Source: Pseudomonadota bacterium
GTDB lineage: Bacteria > Pseudomonadota > Gammaproteobacteria > JAKBBU01
NCBI GenBank assembly: GCA_021808365.1
Contig: JAKBBU010000006.1
Span: 1-57,484, forward strand
Direction of reading: 5' to 3'
Length of the DNA stretch: 57,484 nt
This document shows, one piece after another, positions 16,638 through 25,484 of the stretch (position 1 is its first letter; each line of letters starts with the position of its first letter). The translations under genes and the position numbers were made by a program. The notes under the pieces are model-generated. The model saw only the letters and a program-made list of their open reading frames with translations. It ran no database searches and was not told where the DNA came from.

Positions 16638-19600
16638 ATGTCAAATGTTATAAGTCCGGTGTTGGATAGTATTGATAATTTCCTTGCTTGGGCGAGTAAT
16701 ACACTCAAGCAAACGAACGCTTCTTACTGCGATCTTGAAACGGCCGATTTATCTAGGCCGGGGAACCAAGGCCCAACAACCTTGGTCGCCCACGATGGTT
16801 CCTTGGTTTCTGTGATCCGAGTTGCAGGTTCGGCAACATTGCTCGGCCGGATTGAATTTGAAGAATTACAATTGCGTTTGTTCATGAGTTGGCAAACAGC
16901 ACTCGCCCGCCCAGGTCATGCAATTCAAGTCCTGTTTAACTATGATCGTGATGGGACGATGGAAGAATTAAAGAGAATTTTTTCGCCCGCGAGTGAAACA
17001 GGAAAACGTCTCAATCTTGATCTTGACGATATTTTCAACGGGCGATTAACAGCCTTAGATAAGTATTGTACGCGTGAAGAAATATTTCTTGCTGTTTGGA
17101 CAAGGCCTTGGAATTTAACAAAAGATCAACAAAGACGCGTTATCAAGAATAAACAAAAACAATTGAAAAAAAGTGCAATTCCGATTGCAGCACAAAATTT
17201 AGGCGCAGCAATTTTGGAATTGCGAGAAAGCCATGAATCTTTAGTTCGTTCCATGTTACATGATTTGCAAATTGCCCAAATCATCGCAGGGCTTCTCAAT
17301 GCCCACCAAGCTATTCATGAAATTCGAAAAAGTGCAGATCCTGAATTTACGGCAGTTAATTGGCAGCCTTGGTTGCCCGGTGATAAAATTCCCATGCGTG
17401 AATTAAAAAATCGACGGGCAGATATTTCAGAATTGCTCTGGCCCACACTTTCTTCCCAGATTTTACCCCGAGATGCTGAAAATTTGGATTTGCGGACGAC
17501 CCGCATCGGTGATCGTATTTATACGAGCTTATTTATCGAATTATTTCCGAAAGATGTAATGGATTTTATCGGGCTTTTTCAGCGGACACTTCCCACACAA
17601 ATTCCCTGGCGAATCTCATTTCTTTTAGAAAGTGGTTCCGTTTCGCCACTCAAAATCAAATCAGCCGTTGCGGCTATTCTTGCATTTACTTCCGCACAAA
17701 ATCGTTTAATTCACAATGCGATCAAAGACCTATTGGAGCGAGAAAATAAAGGTGAGGTGATTGTTCGTCTGCGTGTTGCTTTATCGACCTGGGCAAAAGA
17801 GGGCGAATATGATCTCTTACGTAATCGCGCAGCACAACTGGCTAAAGCTGTCCAAGGCTGGGGGATGTGCGAAGTCAGTGAGTTTTCTGGTGATCCCTTT
17901 GGTGGTGTTGTTTCGAGTATGCTTGCTGTTAATTGCCGTAGTGAAGCGCCGGTTAGTCTTGCACCGCTTCCCGAAGTTTTAAAAATGCTTCCATTAACGC
18001 GGCCAGCGTCTTCTTGGTTACAGGGTGCCGTGTTATTCCGTAGCCCCGATGGAAAACCATGGCCTTATCAACCGGGTTCTAGTCAACAAACAACGTGGAT
18101 CGACCTTATTTATGCACGACCTGGTTCAGGAAAATCTGTTTTATCGAATACGATTAACTTTGCCCTTTGTCTTTCCGCTGGATTGACGCGTCTACCTCGA
18201 ATTGCTGTGATCGATATTGGTCCCTCAAGCAGTGGTTTAATTTCCTTGCTCAAGGAGGCCGTTCCCTCGAATCAGCGGCACCTTATTGCCTATCATCGTT
18301 TGCGCATGATCCCTGAGCATTCAATTAATCCATTTGATACTCAATTAGGTTGTCGTTATCCCGCCTCTCAGGAACGCGCATTTTTGGTGAATTTCTTGAC
18401 ACTCTTAGCGACGCCTGTAGGTGCAGAGCGCCCCTATGATGGGATCAGTGACATGGCAGGCATGATCGTTGATGAATTATATCGAAGTTTGGCGCCCGAT
18501 GGGAAACCTCATGTTTATACGAAAGGGCTTGATTTACGTGTGGATAGTGTATTGGAAGATATTGCTTTTGTACAAGATCAGCATACAACATGGTGGGAAG
18601 TTACGGATGCGCTATTTTTAGCGGGTTTTCCACATGAAGCGGGTTTAGCGCAACGACATACGAGCCCTTTATTGGCGGATACGGCCTCAATTTGCCGAAT
18701 TCCTGCCATTGCCGATCTTTATGGCAATATCAAAGCCCCGACGGGCGAGACGCTCATCGATGCATTTGCTCGTATGGTTTCTGCAGCAGTCAGAGAGTAT
18801 CCCATTTTGTCGCGTGTCACCCGTTTTGATCTGGGTGAGGCACGTATTGTGTCATTGGATCTTGATGAGGTCGCACGCAGTGGTGGTGAAGCAGCGGATC
18901 GGCAAACAGCCGTGATGTATATGTTAGCGCGTTATATCTTGGCGCGGCATTATTATTTAACGGAAGACAACATTAAAGATGTCCCCGAAGCCTATCATGC
19001 CTACCATGGCATGCGTATTGCAGAGATCAGACAAGATCCGAAGCGGATTGTTTATGATGAATTTCATCGAACAGCTCGTGCTGAGGCTGTGCGTAGCCAG
19101 GTGATTTTGGATATGCGGGAAGGCAGAAAATGGAACGTGCAGGTTGCTTTAATTTCTCAATCGCTGGATGATTTTGATCGAACCATGGTTGAGTTTGCAA
19201 CATCGACCTTCATTATGGATGCAGGCCCTTTACAGGCGATCAAACATTCTGCTGAAGTTTTTGGATTATCGGAAACGGCGCAGATTGCCCTTCGGATGCG
19301 TGTGCATGGTCCACGTGAAGGAGGGGCAACTTTCCTGGCTCAATTTGCAACGAAGCATGGATTAAATACCCAACTTCTTACATTGACCCTTGGACCAAGT
19401 GAACTTTGGGCACTGAGTACAACGGCGGAAGATGCTAATGTGCGTAACCAGCTTTATCGCCGCCTTGGCCCAGCTGAGGCTCGACGCGTATTAGCAAGAT
19501 TATTTCCTAATGGTTCTGTGATAAAAGAGATTGAGAAGCGATTAACCCAAGAGGCAGAAGAAATCGGCATCATTACGGATGATTTAAGAAAAAGTGCGTT

Positions 19601-19670
19601 GGATCAACTGGTCATTGACATCTTAAACGCTTATAGTGAGAACCCAGAGGTGAGTGTGTTGGTTGGGTAG
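16638..19670 (+). CDS. dotO: DotO/IcmB, VirB4-like secretion ATPase
   Basis: 1010 residues, essentially the Legionella length (about 1009). This AAA+-type ATPase forms, with DotB, the cytoplasmic energy complex under the Dot/Icm channel. Walker A, ARPGSGKSVLS, is near residue 493; the Walker B-like RIVYDEFHRTAR is near residue 803. The N-terminal half (about 1-440) is the VirB4-type membrane-proximal domain. AAAGGGA precedes the ATG. It is the last gene of the block. A palindrome with a T-run follows the stop. In Legionella tphA and icmF come next; here an APC permease follows, and icmF and icmH are not in the window. Confidence 0.97.
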   Translation: MSNVISPVLDSIDNFLAWASNTLKQTNASYCDLETADLSRPGNQGPTTLVAHDGSLVSVIRVAGSATLLGRIEFEELQLRLFMSWQTALARPGHAIQVLFNYDRDGTMEELKRIFSPASETGKRLNLDLDDIFNGRLTALDKYCTREEIFLAVWTRPWNLTKDQQRRVIKNKQKQLKKSAIPIAAQNLGAAILELRESHESLVRSMLHDLQIAQIIAGLLNAHQAIHEIRKSADPEFTAVNWQPWLPGDKIPMRELKNRRADISELLWPTLSSQILPRDAENLDLRTTRIGDRIYTSLFIELFPKDVMDFIGLFQRTLPTQIPWRISFLLESGSVSPLKIKSAVAAILAFTSAQNRLIHNAIKDLLERENKGEVIVRLRVALSTWAKEGEYDLLRNRAAQLAKAVQGWGMCEVSEFSGDPFGGVVSSMLAVNCRSEAPVSLAPLPEVLKMLPLTRPASSWLQGAVLFRSPDGKPWPYQPGSSQQTTWIDLIYARPGSGKSVLSNTINFALCLSAGLTRLPRIAVIDIGPSSSGLISLLKEAVPSNQRHLIAYHRLRMIPEHSINPFDTQLGCRYPASQERAFLVNFLTLLATPVGAERPYDGISDMAGMIVDELYRSLAPDGKPHVYTKGLDLRVDSVLEDIAFVQDQHTTWWEVTDALFLAGFPHEAGLAQRHTSPLLADTASICRIPAIADLYGNIKAPTGETLIDAFARMVSAAVREYPILSRVTRFDLGEARIVSLDLDEVARSGGEAADRQTAVMYMLARYILARHYYLTEDNIKDVPEAYHAYHGMRIAEIRQDPKRIVYDEFHRTARAEAVRSQVILDMREGRKWNVQVALISQSLDDFDRTMVEFATSTFIMDAGPLQAIKHSAEVFGLSETAQIALRMRVHGPREGGATFLAQFATKHGLNTQLLTLTLGPSELWALSTTAEDANVRNQLYRRLGPAEARRVLARLFPNGSVIKEIEKRLTQEAEEIGIITDDLRKSALDQLVIDILNAYSENPEVSVLVG

Positions 19671-19685
19671 TCTTGGCGCGTAAAG

Positions 19686-19735
19686 AAATGTAGGTTGGCT
19701 TAGCGTACTCGCATAACCCAACCTACATTTTTTTA
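19686..19735 (+). terminator. Terminator made from a GTAGGTTGG palindrome
   Basis: An inverted repeat with arms of about 20 bp (GTAGGTTGGCTTAGCG against CGCATAACCCAACCTAC, with a few mismatches) lies 16 bp after the dotO stop and is followed by a run of seven T. It can act as an intrinsic terminator for the secretion cluster. It is also one member of the dispersed GTAGGTTGGGTTA repeat family seen four more times in the window. Confidence 0.75.
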
Positions 19736-19758
19736 AACGCTCAAATCCGGAAAAATAA

Positions 19759-21147
19759 ATGCGTGATAAAAAACTTGGGTTAGGTGCTCTCACCTGTCTT
19801 GTGATTGGCACCATGATCGGTTCGGGCGCGTTTGCGCTGCCACAAAACCTAGCTGCAGGCGCGGGTGCGCTCGCAATCATGCTAGGTTGGTTAATCACCG
19901 GTGCAGGTATGATTGCCCTGGCGAGGGTCTTTGGTTACCTCAATGAAGCCAAGCCGGATTTGCAGAGTGGGATCTACACCTACGCGCGAGAAGGGTTTGG
20001 TGAATTTGTCGGATTTAATTCAGCTTGGGGCTACTGGCTCAGTGCCTTACTGGGTAATGTTTCCTATGCTGTTTTGATGTTCAGTGCCTTGGGTTACTTT
20101 TTTCCTGTATTTGGAAAAGGAAATACACCCGCTGCAATTCTTGGTGCTTCTTTATTTTTATGGTTGATCCATTTTTTAATTCTCAAAGGAATGAAGGAAG
20201 CGGCCTTGGTCAATGTGCTTGCGACCTTGGGAAAGATCATCCCCATCCTTGTTTTTTTGATTTTTTGTTTATTGACGCTGAATTTCCATCGATTTCATTT
20301 TGATTTTACGCATCCCGAGTTAGGTTCAGTTTTTACCCAGCTTAAAACGACCATGTTAGTCACACTTTGGGCCTTTATTGGCGTGGAGGGTGCGGTGGTT
20401 TTATCTGGGCGCGCAAAAAAACACACTGATGTTGGAAAAGCAACGTTGATCGGTTTGGTTTCAACCTTGATTCTTTACATTTTGATTTCGCTTCTTTCAT
20501 TATTTGCGGTAGGGCAACCGGCGCTTGCAAAAATGCCTGATCCGTCGATGGCCTATGTTCTAAAATCGCTTGTTGGGCCTTGGGGAGCAACGCTGATTAA
20601 CATTGGACTTGTGATTTCCTTGGTCGGCGCTTGGTTAGGTTGGACATTGCTTTGTGCGGAGCTTCCCTACATTGCAGCGAAAGATCATGTATTGCCTAAA
20701 GTGTTTGGATTGGAAAATAAAAATGGTTCACCGTCGGGTGCATTATGGATCACCAACTGCCTCATTCAGTTTTTTCTGATCGTGGTATTATTTTCACAAA
20801 GTACTTATTTGACCTTATTAAAGTTAGCAACAAGCTGTATTTTAATGCCCTATCTTTTTAGTGCATTCTATGGGTTGAAGCTTGCAACAACGATCGCGTC
20901 ATTGCGGCGTTATATTTTTATTTCCTCGCTGGCTTCACTCTATGCGATATGGTTAATTTATGCAGCGGGGCTAAACTATTTATTGGCGAGCAGCTTATTG
21001 TATGGCGTGGGTGTCTTTGTATTTATTTGGGCCAAGAAGCAAGCCAGGGAGATTATTTTCCAGGGCCATGAATTAGTGGGTGCGGTGGCCTTGCTCATGG
21101 TGTCTGCTGCCGCCTTACTCGCTTTTTGTACGCATCGATTGACTTAA
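19759..21147 (+). CDS. APC-superfamily amino acid permease or antiporter
   Basis: 462 residues with about twelve predicted membrane helices. The first helix carries the APC signature GTMIGSGAFALPQNLA. The sequence is closest in style to the basic amino acid/polyamine antiporter group (ArcD/YjdE type), for example KPDLQSGIYTYAREGFGEFVGFNSAWGYW. It would move amino acids across the inner membrane, plausibly in exchange for a product. The substrate cannot be fixed from motifs. The ribosome-binding site is weak. It follows the dotO terminator, so it is probably its own unit, perhaps with the next gene, which starts 10 bp later. A second APC permease lies at 50.7 kb. Confidence 0.85.
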   Translation: MRDKKLGLGALTCLVIGTMIGSGAFALPQNLAAGAGALAIMLGWLITGAGMIALARVFGYLNEAKPDLQSGIYTYAREGFGEFVGFNSAWGYWLSALLGNVSYAVLMFSALGYFFPVFGKGNTPAAILGASLFLWLIHFLILKGMKEAALVNVLATLGKIIPILVFLIFCLLTLNFHRFHFDFTHPELGSVFTQLKTTMLVTLWAFIGVEGAVVLSGRAKKHTDVGKATLIGLVSTLILYILISLLSLFAVGQPALAKMPDPSMAYVLKSLVGPWGATLINIGLVISLVGAWLGWTLLCAELPYIAAKDHVLPKVFGLENKNGSPSGALWITNCLIQFFLIVVLFSQSTYLTLLKLATSCILMPYLFSAFYGLKLATTIASLRRYIFISSLASLYAIWLIYAAGLNYLLASSLLYGVGVFVFIWAKKQAREIIFQGHELVGAVALLMVSAAALLAFCTHRLT

Positions 21148-21156
21148 GGAGGCTCA

Positions 21157-21939
21157 ATGATCCCAACGACAGAACGTGGTTTAAAAGCCCTGACATGGGC
21201 AAGCTTAAAACTCTATCAAAAAGGCTTGATTAAAGTTATGCCTCTGTGTGCACTGTATTTTTTAATTCTTTTTGTGCTGCAATTCACGCATGAAGGGTTG
21301 AGAACGTCGGTTACGAATGAGGCGTTACGCATTTCATGTAATATTGTCATTGCACTTTTGAGTTTCGTTGTACAACCTTTCATTTTTAGTGCCATGCTTT
21401 TTACATTGCATCATCAAGTGATTGACGAAGCGCCTCATTATAAAGTGGCACTGGCCTATACACTTCGGTGTTTTCCTCGAATGATTCTTGCCTACTTGTG
21501 TTTCATGGTGTTGATGATTCTAGGGTTTGCGCTTTTTATTGCTCCTGGATTTTTAGTTATTCTTTTTCTTATTTTCTTTTTCATGTTTATTGTTCTCGAA
21601 GAAAATCGTGTGATTCAGTCACTGAAAAATAGTGCAAAATTGGTTAGTGTGGCTTGGGGAAAAACATTGGTTTTTTTAGCGATCACGTTTTTTTTCTTTT
21701 GTTTATTTGGAGGATTGGGACTTCTTGTCGTGATCGAAATTGCAGGAGGCTTATCTTTCCTTGCTTCTTTTTTATCAAATCATCCAGATTTAATGATACT
21801 TACACGTAGTTTTGTAGGTGTCATGGCCACATTGATTCCTGCGCTTTTGCTTCCTATGGTTGCGAGTTTCTTTTTACAACAATACTATGATCTGAGGGTG
21901 CGACAAAAACATCATGCTATTCATAATGTTGAAACCTGA
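21157..21939 (+). CDS. Polytopic membrane protein of unknown function
   Basis: 260 residues with five or six hydrophobic segments, near residues 25-45, 60-85, 108-130, 130-150, 170-200 and 220-240. I do not recognise specific catalytic residues. The pattern, with the motif IAPGFLVILFLIFFFMFIVLEE followed by an amphipathic VIQSLKNSAKLV segment, is reminiscent of YciC/DUF975-like or glycerophosphodiesterase-membrane-domain proteins. Such proteins often carry an 'E..G...AL..S..L' helix after a Pro-Gly turn. A perfect AAGGAGG precedes the ATG. It is 10 bp from the permease and 10 bp from tsaC, so all three may be co-transcribed. Confidence 0.7.
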   Translation: MIPTTERGLKALTWASLKLYQKGLIKVMPLCALYFLILFVLQFTHEGLRTSVTNEALRISCNIVIALLSFVVQPFIFSAMLFTLHHQVIDEAPHYKVALAYTLRCFPRMILAYLCFMVLMILGFALFIAPGFLVILFLIFFFMFIVLEENRVIQSLKNSAKLVSVAWGKTLVFLAITFFFFCLFGGLGLLVVIEIAGGLSFLASFLSNHPDLMILTRSFVGVMATLIPALLLPMVASFFLQQYYDLRVRQKHHAIHNVET

Positions 21940-21948
21940 GTAAGCGTT

Positions 21949-22506
21949 GTGCGAGCGATCACAGTATTTGAACTTGATATTGCAATAAAGGCGTTAACAC
22001 AAGGCGAGTTGATTGCTTATCCCACGGAGGCAGTTTGGGGATTAGGCTGCGATCCGTTCAATGAGCAAGCGGTATTAAATTTATTGGCATTAAAACAGCG
22101 ATCTGTTTCAAAAGGGTTGATCGTGATTGGTTCAAGCTGGGAACAGCTTCGAGCGTTAACCGCTGATATTTCTCCAGAACAACTCAATATCGTTTTAGCG
22201 AGCTGGCCAGGCCCTTCAACCTGGGTGTTTCCTATTGCCTCTGTTCCAAGCTGGTTAAGTGGGGATCATCCCTCCATTGCCCTACGTGTGACGGCTCATC
22301 CCATCGCCAAGGCCTTGTGTGAGGCATTTGGACCTCTTGTTTCAACGAGCGCCAACCTGGCAGGGCAATCTCCTGCTCTAACTAAAGACGACGTAGAAGC
22401 CCAATTTGGGGCTCAAATCGGCCTATTAGTTTCAGGGGCCTTGGGTGGCTTGACAAGGCCTACGCCGATTCGAGATGCGTTGACAGGGCAGGTGTTGAGG
22501 GAGTGA
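21949..22506 (+). CDS. tsaC: Threonylcarbamoyl-AMP synthase
   Basis: 185 residues of the Sua5/YciO/YrdC family. It makes L-threonylcarbamoyl-adenylate from threonine, bicarbonate and ATP, the first step of the t6A37 modification in tRNAs that read ANN codons. Visible signatures are the N-terminal IAYPTEAVWGLGCDPFN, the KQR motif (LKQRSVSKGLIVIGS), WPGPSTWV and the SAN block (VSTSANLAGQSPA). The length fits the short TsaC form, which lacks the Sua5 C-terminal domain. The start is a GTG 10 bp after the preceding gene. The cassette of ATPase and PIN-like genes begins 149 bp downstream. Confidence 0.95.
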   Translation: MRAITVFELDIAIKALTQGELIAYPTEAVWGLGCDPFNEQAVLNLLALKQRSVSKGLIVIGSSWEQLRALTADISPEQLNIVLASWPGPSTWVFPIASVPSWLSGDHPSIALRVTAHPIAKALCEAFGPLVSTSANLAGQSPALTKDDVEAQFGAQIGLLVSGALGGLTRPTPIRDALTGQVLRE

Positions 22507-22654
22507 AAAGTGTATCAAATTACCTTCTCAGAACTCAAATTATGAAAAGTTTATCAAGACAAAAAAACTGAAAATGCGCTTTTTCAATTTATTGAGAATT
22601 TACTCTAAAATCAGTGTAGAATAAAACTCCTGGCTACATTTCAAAGGCATAAAT

Positions 22655-23992
22655 ATGTTAACCGCCATCACATTCAATTCATTTAAAAGCTACAAAAATG
22701 CACGGTTACCGTTAGCACCCCTGACTGTCTTGATCGGTGCTAATGCTTCAGGCAAAAGTAATGCCATTGAGGCCATGCGTCTATTAGCATGGTTGGCACA
22801 GGGACATAAATTGACAAGCATCCAATATGCTGGTGCTGATCGGGTTGTTCGAGGACGTGTTGAAGATTTGCCTTACAATAAGGGTGAATCTTTTACTTTG
22901 GGTTGCCAAACCAATGAGCCTGAATGGAGTCGCCTCTCGATGACTATTTCTCATCGAGAAGACGGTTTGCATATTTCTGGTGAAACGTTAGAGTGGAACT
23001 CTGAGTCTGGTAATAATGTGCCTCTCTACGCGCTTACTGAACCTTCAGCTGGACAAAATACAGATGTACGGGTTGCATACAATAATTTTACGAGAGGTTC
23101 CAATAAGCCCTATGTTGTTTGCAGTGATCAAATGGCGATATTTACGCAATTAACCAGTTCGGCTCCATTTCAGGAGAAATACAAAAAATCACAAGAAGAT
23201 ATTCCAGTAATTACCAAAAAATACGAACGATGGCTATCTGCGATGTTTTTTCTTGATTCTGTTCCAGTAAAAATGCGAGGGTATGCTTTTCCTTCAGAAA
23301 AGAGGTTGCAGGGTGACGGTTCAAACTTATCAGGTATGCTTTATAATTTGTGGGGAGAAGAGCAACAAGCTGAGCAAGAGCCTTTTAAAACACATCGTGC
23401 GGAGATTCTTCAATTTATTCAGAGCTTGCCCGAACAAGATATTTCTAAATTGAGTTTTCTCACTGAACCGCGCGGTGGTGTGATGGTACAGCTTACTGAA
23501 ACATTTGGTGGCAACGCAGTTGAATATGATGCTTCGTTGCTGTCTGATGGGACATTACGAGTGTTAGCCATTGCTGCAGCTATGCTATCAGCGGAGGAAG
23601 GAAGTCTTGTCGTAATCGAGGAAATTGACAATGGGGTGCATCCAAGTCGTGCCAGTCATTTACTTGAGCGGATTCGCATGATTGCAGAACGTCGTCAATT
23701 GCGTGTTTTGCTTTCTACACATAATCCAGCCTTACTGGATGCATTGCCTGAGTCAGCTATTCCGGAGGTCGTATTTTGTTATCGAGATCCAAAAGATGGG
23801 ACAAGTTGTTTAGTACGGCTCGAAGATTTACCAGAATATCCGGAATTAATTGCACAAGGCCGTTTAGGATATTTAGCAGCAAGTGGTACTCTCGAGCGTT
23901 TTGTGAAGCAACACCCTAAAGGGGAAGAAAAAAAAGCTCGAGTGCTGAGCTGGTTAAAAAACCTTCGCTCTGGCTCTGGAGATAAGGCATGA
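22655..23992 (+). CDS. AAA15/AAA21-type SMC-like ATPase, cassette gene A
   Basis: 445 residues of the RecF/OLD-like ABC-ATPase group. Order: an N-terminal strand FNSFKSYKNARLPLAPLTVL, Walker A GANASGKSN (about residues 28-36), a variable central region (about 70-260), the signature-like LSDGTLRVLAIAAAML (about 295), Walker B SLVVIEEIDNG (about 317), and the H-loop LSTHNPALLD (about 354). No TOPRIM or HNH domain is visible, so it has no obvious nuclease of its own. AAAGG precedes the ATG. Its stop overlaps the next gene by four bases (ATGA), so the two are translationally coupled. Such ATPases coupled to an effector gene are typical of phage-defence modules, but this is inference. Confidence 0.85.
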   Translation: MLTAITFNSFKSYKNARLPLAPLTVLIGANASGKSNAIEAMRLLAWLAQGHKLTSIQYAGADRVVRGRVEDLPYNKGESFTLGCQTNEPEWSRLSMTISHREDGLHISGETLEWNSESGNNVPLYALTEPSAGQNTDVRVAYNNFTRGSNKPYVVCSDQMAIFTQLTSSAPFQEKYKKSQEDIPVITKKYERWLSAMFFLDSVPVKMRGYAFPSEKRLQGDGSNLSGMLYNLWGEEQQAEQEPFKTHRAEILQFIQSLPEQDISKLSFLTEPRGGVMVQLTETFGGNAVEYDASLLSDGTLRVLAIAAAMLSAEEGSLVVIEEIDNGVHPSRASHLLERIRMIAERRQLRVLLSTHNPALLDALPESAIPEVVFCYRDPKDGTSCLVRLEDLPEYPELIAQGRLGYLAASGTLERFVKQHPKGEEKKARVLSWLKNLRSGSGDKA

Positions 23993-24474
23993 GTGAGATT
24001 GTATTGCTTGATACGACGATCTATCTTAATGTGTTAAACGTAGAAGGTAAGAATCAACATCGTACTGAGGTGCTTGATGAATTCAAGAAACGTGCGGAAA
24101 ATGATGCTTCTTTTTTGTTGCCCATGGCAACAATTTGGGAGACAGGTAATCATATTGCTCGTTTGTCAGATGGTGGGCGCAGACGAAAGTTTGCACAAGA
24201 ATTAGTTGATGATGTTTCTAAAGCGCTTAACGGTGAAACGCCATACCGGACAACTTATTTTCCTAATCGCGAAGAATTTCTGCAATGGTTAGTTAAATTT
24301 CCTGAATATGCTCAGCGCAATAAATCTGAAGAAAAGCTCCGTGAAGGTATTAGCCTAGCGGATTTATCAATTATTCAAGAATGGGAGCGGACGCGCAGGC
24401 TTCATCCTAGTTCGAGAGTTTGTATTTGGTCTCTAGATATTGATTTAAAAGCTTATGATCACGCACCTAAATGA
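23989..24474 (+). CDS. PIN-like nuclease or toxin, cassette gene B
   Basis: 161 residues. The arrangement of acidic residues fits a PIN domain: LLDTTIYLNV (Asp about 8), ATIWETGNH (Glu about 48), ISLADLSIIQEW (Asp about 124), and a final strand VCIWSLDIDLKAYD (Asp about 149 and 151). PIN proteins are metal-dependent ribonucleases, many of them VapC toxins. The ATG overlaps the stop of the ATPase gene and has GGAGATAAGG upstream. No VapB-type DNA-binding antitoxin is encoded next to it; its only partner is the ATPase. Era starts 16 bp after the stop. I infer an ATPase-regulated nuclease. The PIN call rests on motif spacing, not a search. Confidence 0.7.
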   Translation: MSEIVLLDTTIYLNVLNVEGKNQHRTEVLDEFKKRAENDASFLLPMATIWETGNHIARLSDGGRRRKFAQELVDDVSKALNGETPYRTTYFPNREEFLQWLVKFPEYAQRNKSEEKLREGISLADLSIIQEWERTRRLHPSSRVCIWSLDIDLKAYDHAPK

Positions 24475-24489
24475 GGAGAGAAATTTTTT

Positions 24490-25389
24490 GTGAATAACAC
24501 TAAATTCCGGGCTGGATACATTGCCCTGGTCGGCCGCCCCAATGTGGGTAAATCGACATTATTAAATAAAATTTTGGGTGAAAAACTCAGCATTACCTCA
24601 TCAAAACCACAAACCACCCGTCAGCGCATCGTCGGGATCAAGACTGAAGACGATTATCAAATGGTCTATGTGGATACGCCTGGATTACATCGAGAGATGA
24701 AATCAGCCATGAATCGCCACATGAATAAAGCAGCAACTACAAGCTTGGAAGATGTCGATATTATCGTTTTTTTAGTCGACAGTCTGCGTTGGCTCGAAGA
24801 AGATGAGTGGATCCTTGCACGTTTTGAGGCGCTTCAAAAACCCGTGATTTTAGCGATCAATAAAATTGATCATGTTCATGAGCGAGAAAAATTATTACCT
24901 CATATTCAAATGCTCAGCGAAAAATATCCATTTTCAGCCATTGTGCCGATTTCTGCTCAGCGCGGTACCAATGTTCATCGATTGGAAAAAGAAATTAAAA
25001 TGCAATTGCCAGAACAAGAGGCAATTTTTCCTGCTGATCAATTTACCGATCGCAGTCAACGTTTCTTAGCCGCTGAATTAATTCGTGAAAAATTAATTCG
25101 ATTAACGGGGGAAGAGTTACCTTATGCAACCACGGTTGAGATTGATTCATTCGAACAAAGTGAACGACTTGTACGCATTGCGGCAACCATTTGGGTTGAG
25201 CGGCCTGGTCAAAAAGCCATTGTGATTGGACATAAAGGCGAAAAATTAAAAGAAATTGGGACAAGCGCGCGAATCGATATTGAAAAAATGGTCGATAATA
25301 AAGTATTTTTACAGCTTTGGGTAAAAGTTCGTAAAGGATGGGCCGATGATGATCGGGCTTTGCAAAGTTTAGGGTTTTTTGAGCAATGA
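24490..25389 (+). CDS. era: GTPase Era, 16S rRNA-binding ribosome assembly factor
   Basis: 299 residues, the normal Era length. The N-terminal GTPase domain shows G1 GRPNVGKST (about residue 14), the G2 region KPQTTRQRIVG, G3 DTPG, G4 NKID (about 123) and G5 SAQ. The C-terminal KH domain carries VIGHKGEKLKEIG (about 235). Era binds the 3' end of 16S rRNA and the precursor 30S subunit. The start is a GTG with GAGGAGAG upstream. In many gammaproteobacteria rnc lies directly upstream; here the ATPase/PIN cassette and tsaC occupy that position. RecO follows, after a long perfect palindrome. Confidence 0.97.
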   Translation: MNNTKFRAGYIALVGRPNVGKSTLLNKILGEKLSITSSKPQTTRQRIVGIKTEDDYQMVYVDTPGLHREMKSAMNRHMNKAATTSLEDVDIIVFLVDSLRWLEEDEWILARFEALQKPVILAINKIDHVHEREKLLPHIQMLSEKYPFSAIVPISAQRGTNVHRLEKEIKMQLPEQEAIFPADQFTDRSQRFLAAELIREKLIRLTGEELPYATTVEIDSFEQSERLVRIAATIWVERPGQKAIVIGHKGEKLKEIGTSARIDIEKMVDNKVFLQLWVKVRKGWADDDRALQSLGFFEQ

Positions 25390-25390
25390 A

Positions 25391-25472
25391 TTTGATCTGT
25401 CAGTCATAGCAAAGGCGGCGCTAATGCCACAACACGCATTAGCGCCGCCTTTGCTATGACTGACAGATCAAA
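25391..25472. repeat. Perfect 36-bp inverted repeat with 10-nt loop, era-recO gap
   Basis: Arms 25391-25426 and 25437-25472 are perfect reverse complements over 36 bp around the loop CCACAACACG. It begins one or two bases after the era stop and ends 12 bp before the recO start, so transcripts of either gene would carry a very stable hairpin. The inner stem AAGGCGGCGCTAATG and the loop match the element at 39655-39720, read on the other strand, while the outer stems differ. There is no T-run, so it is not a standard terminator. Confidence 0.9.
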
Positions 25473-25484
25473 AGGAAAATTAGA

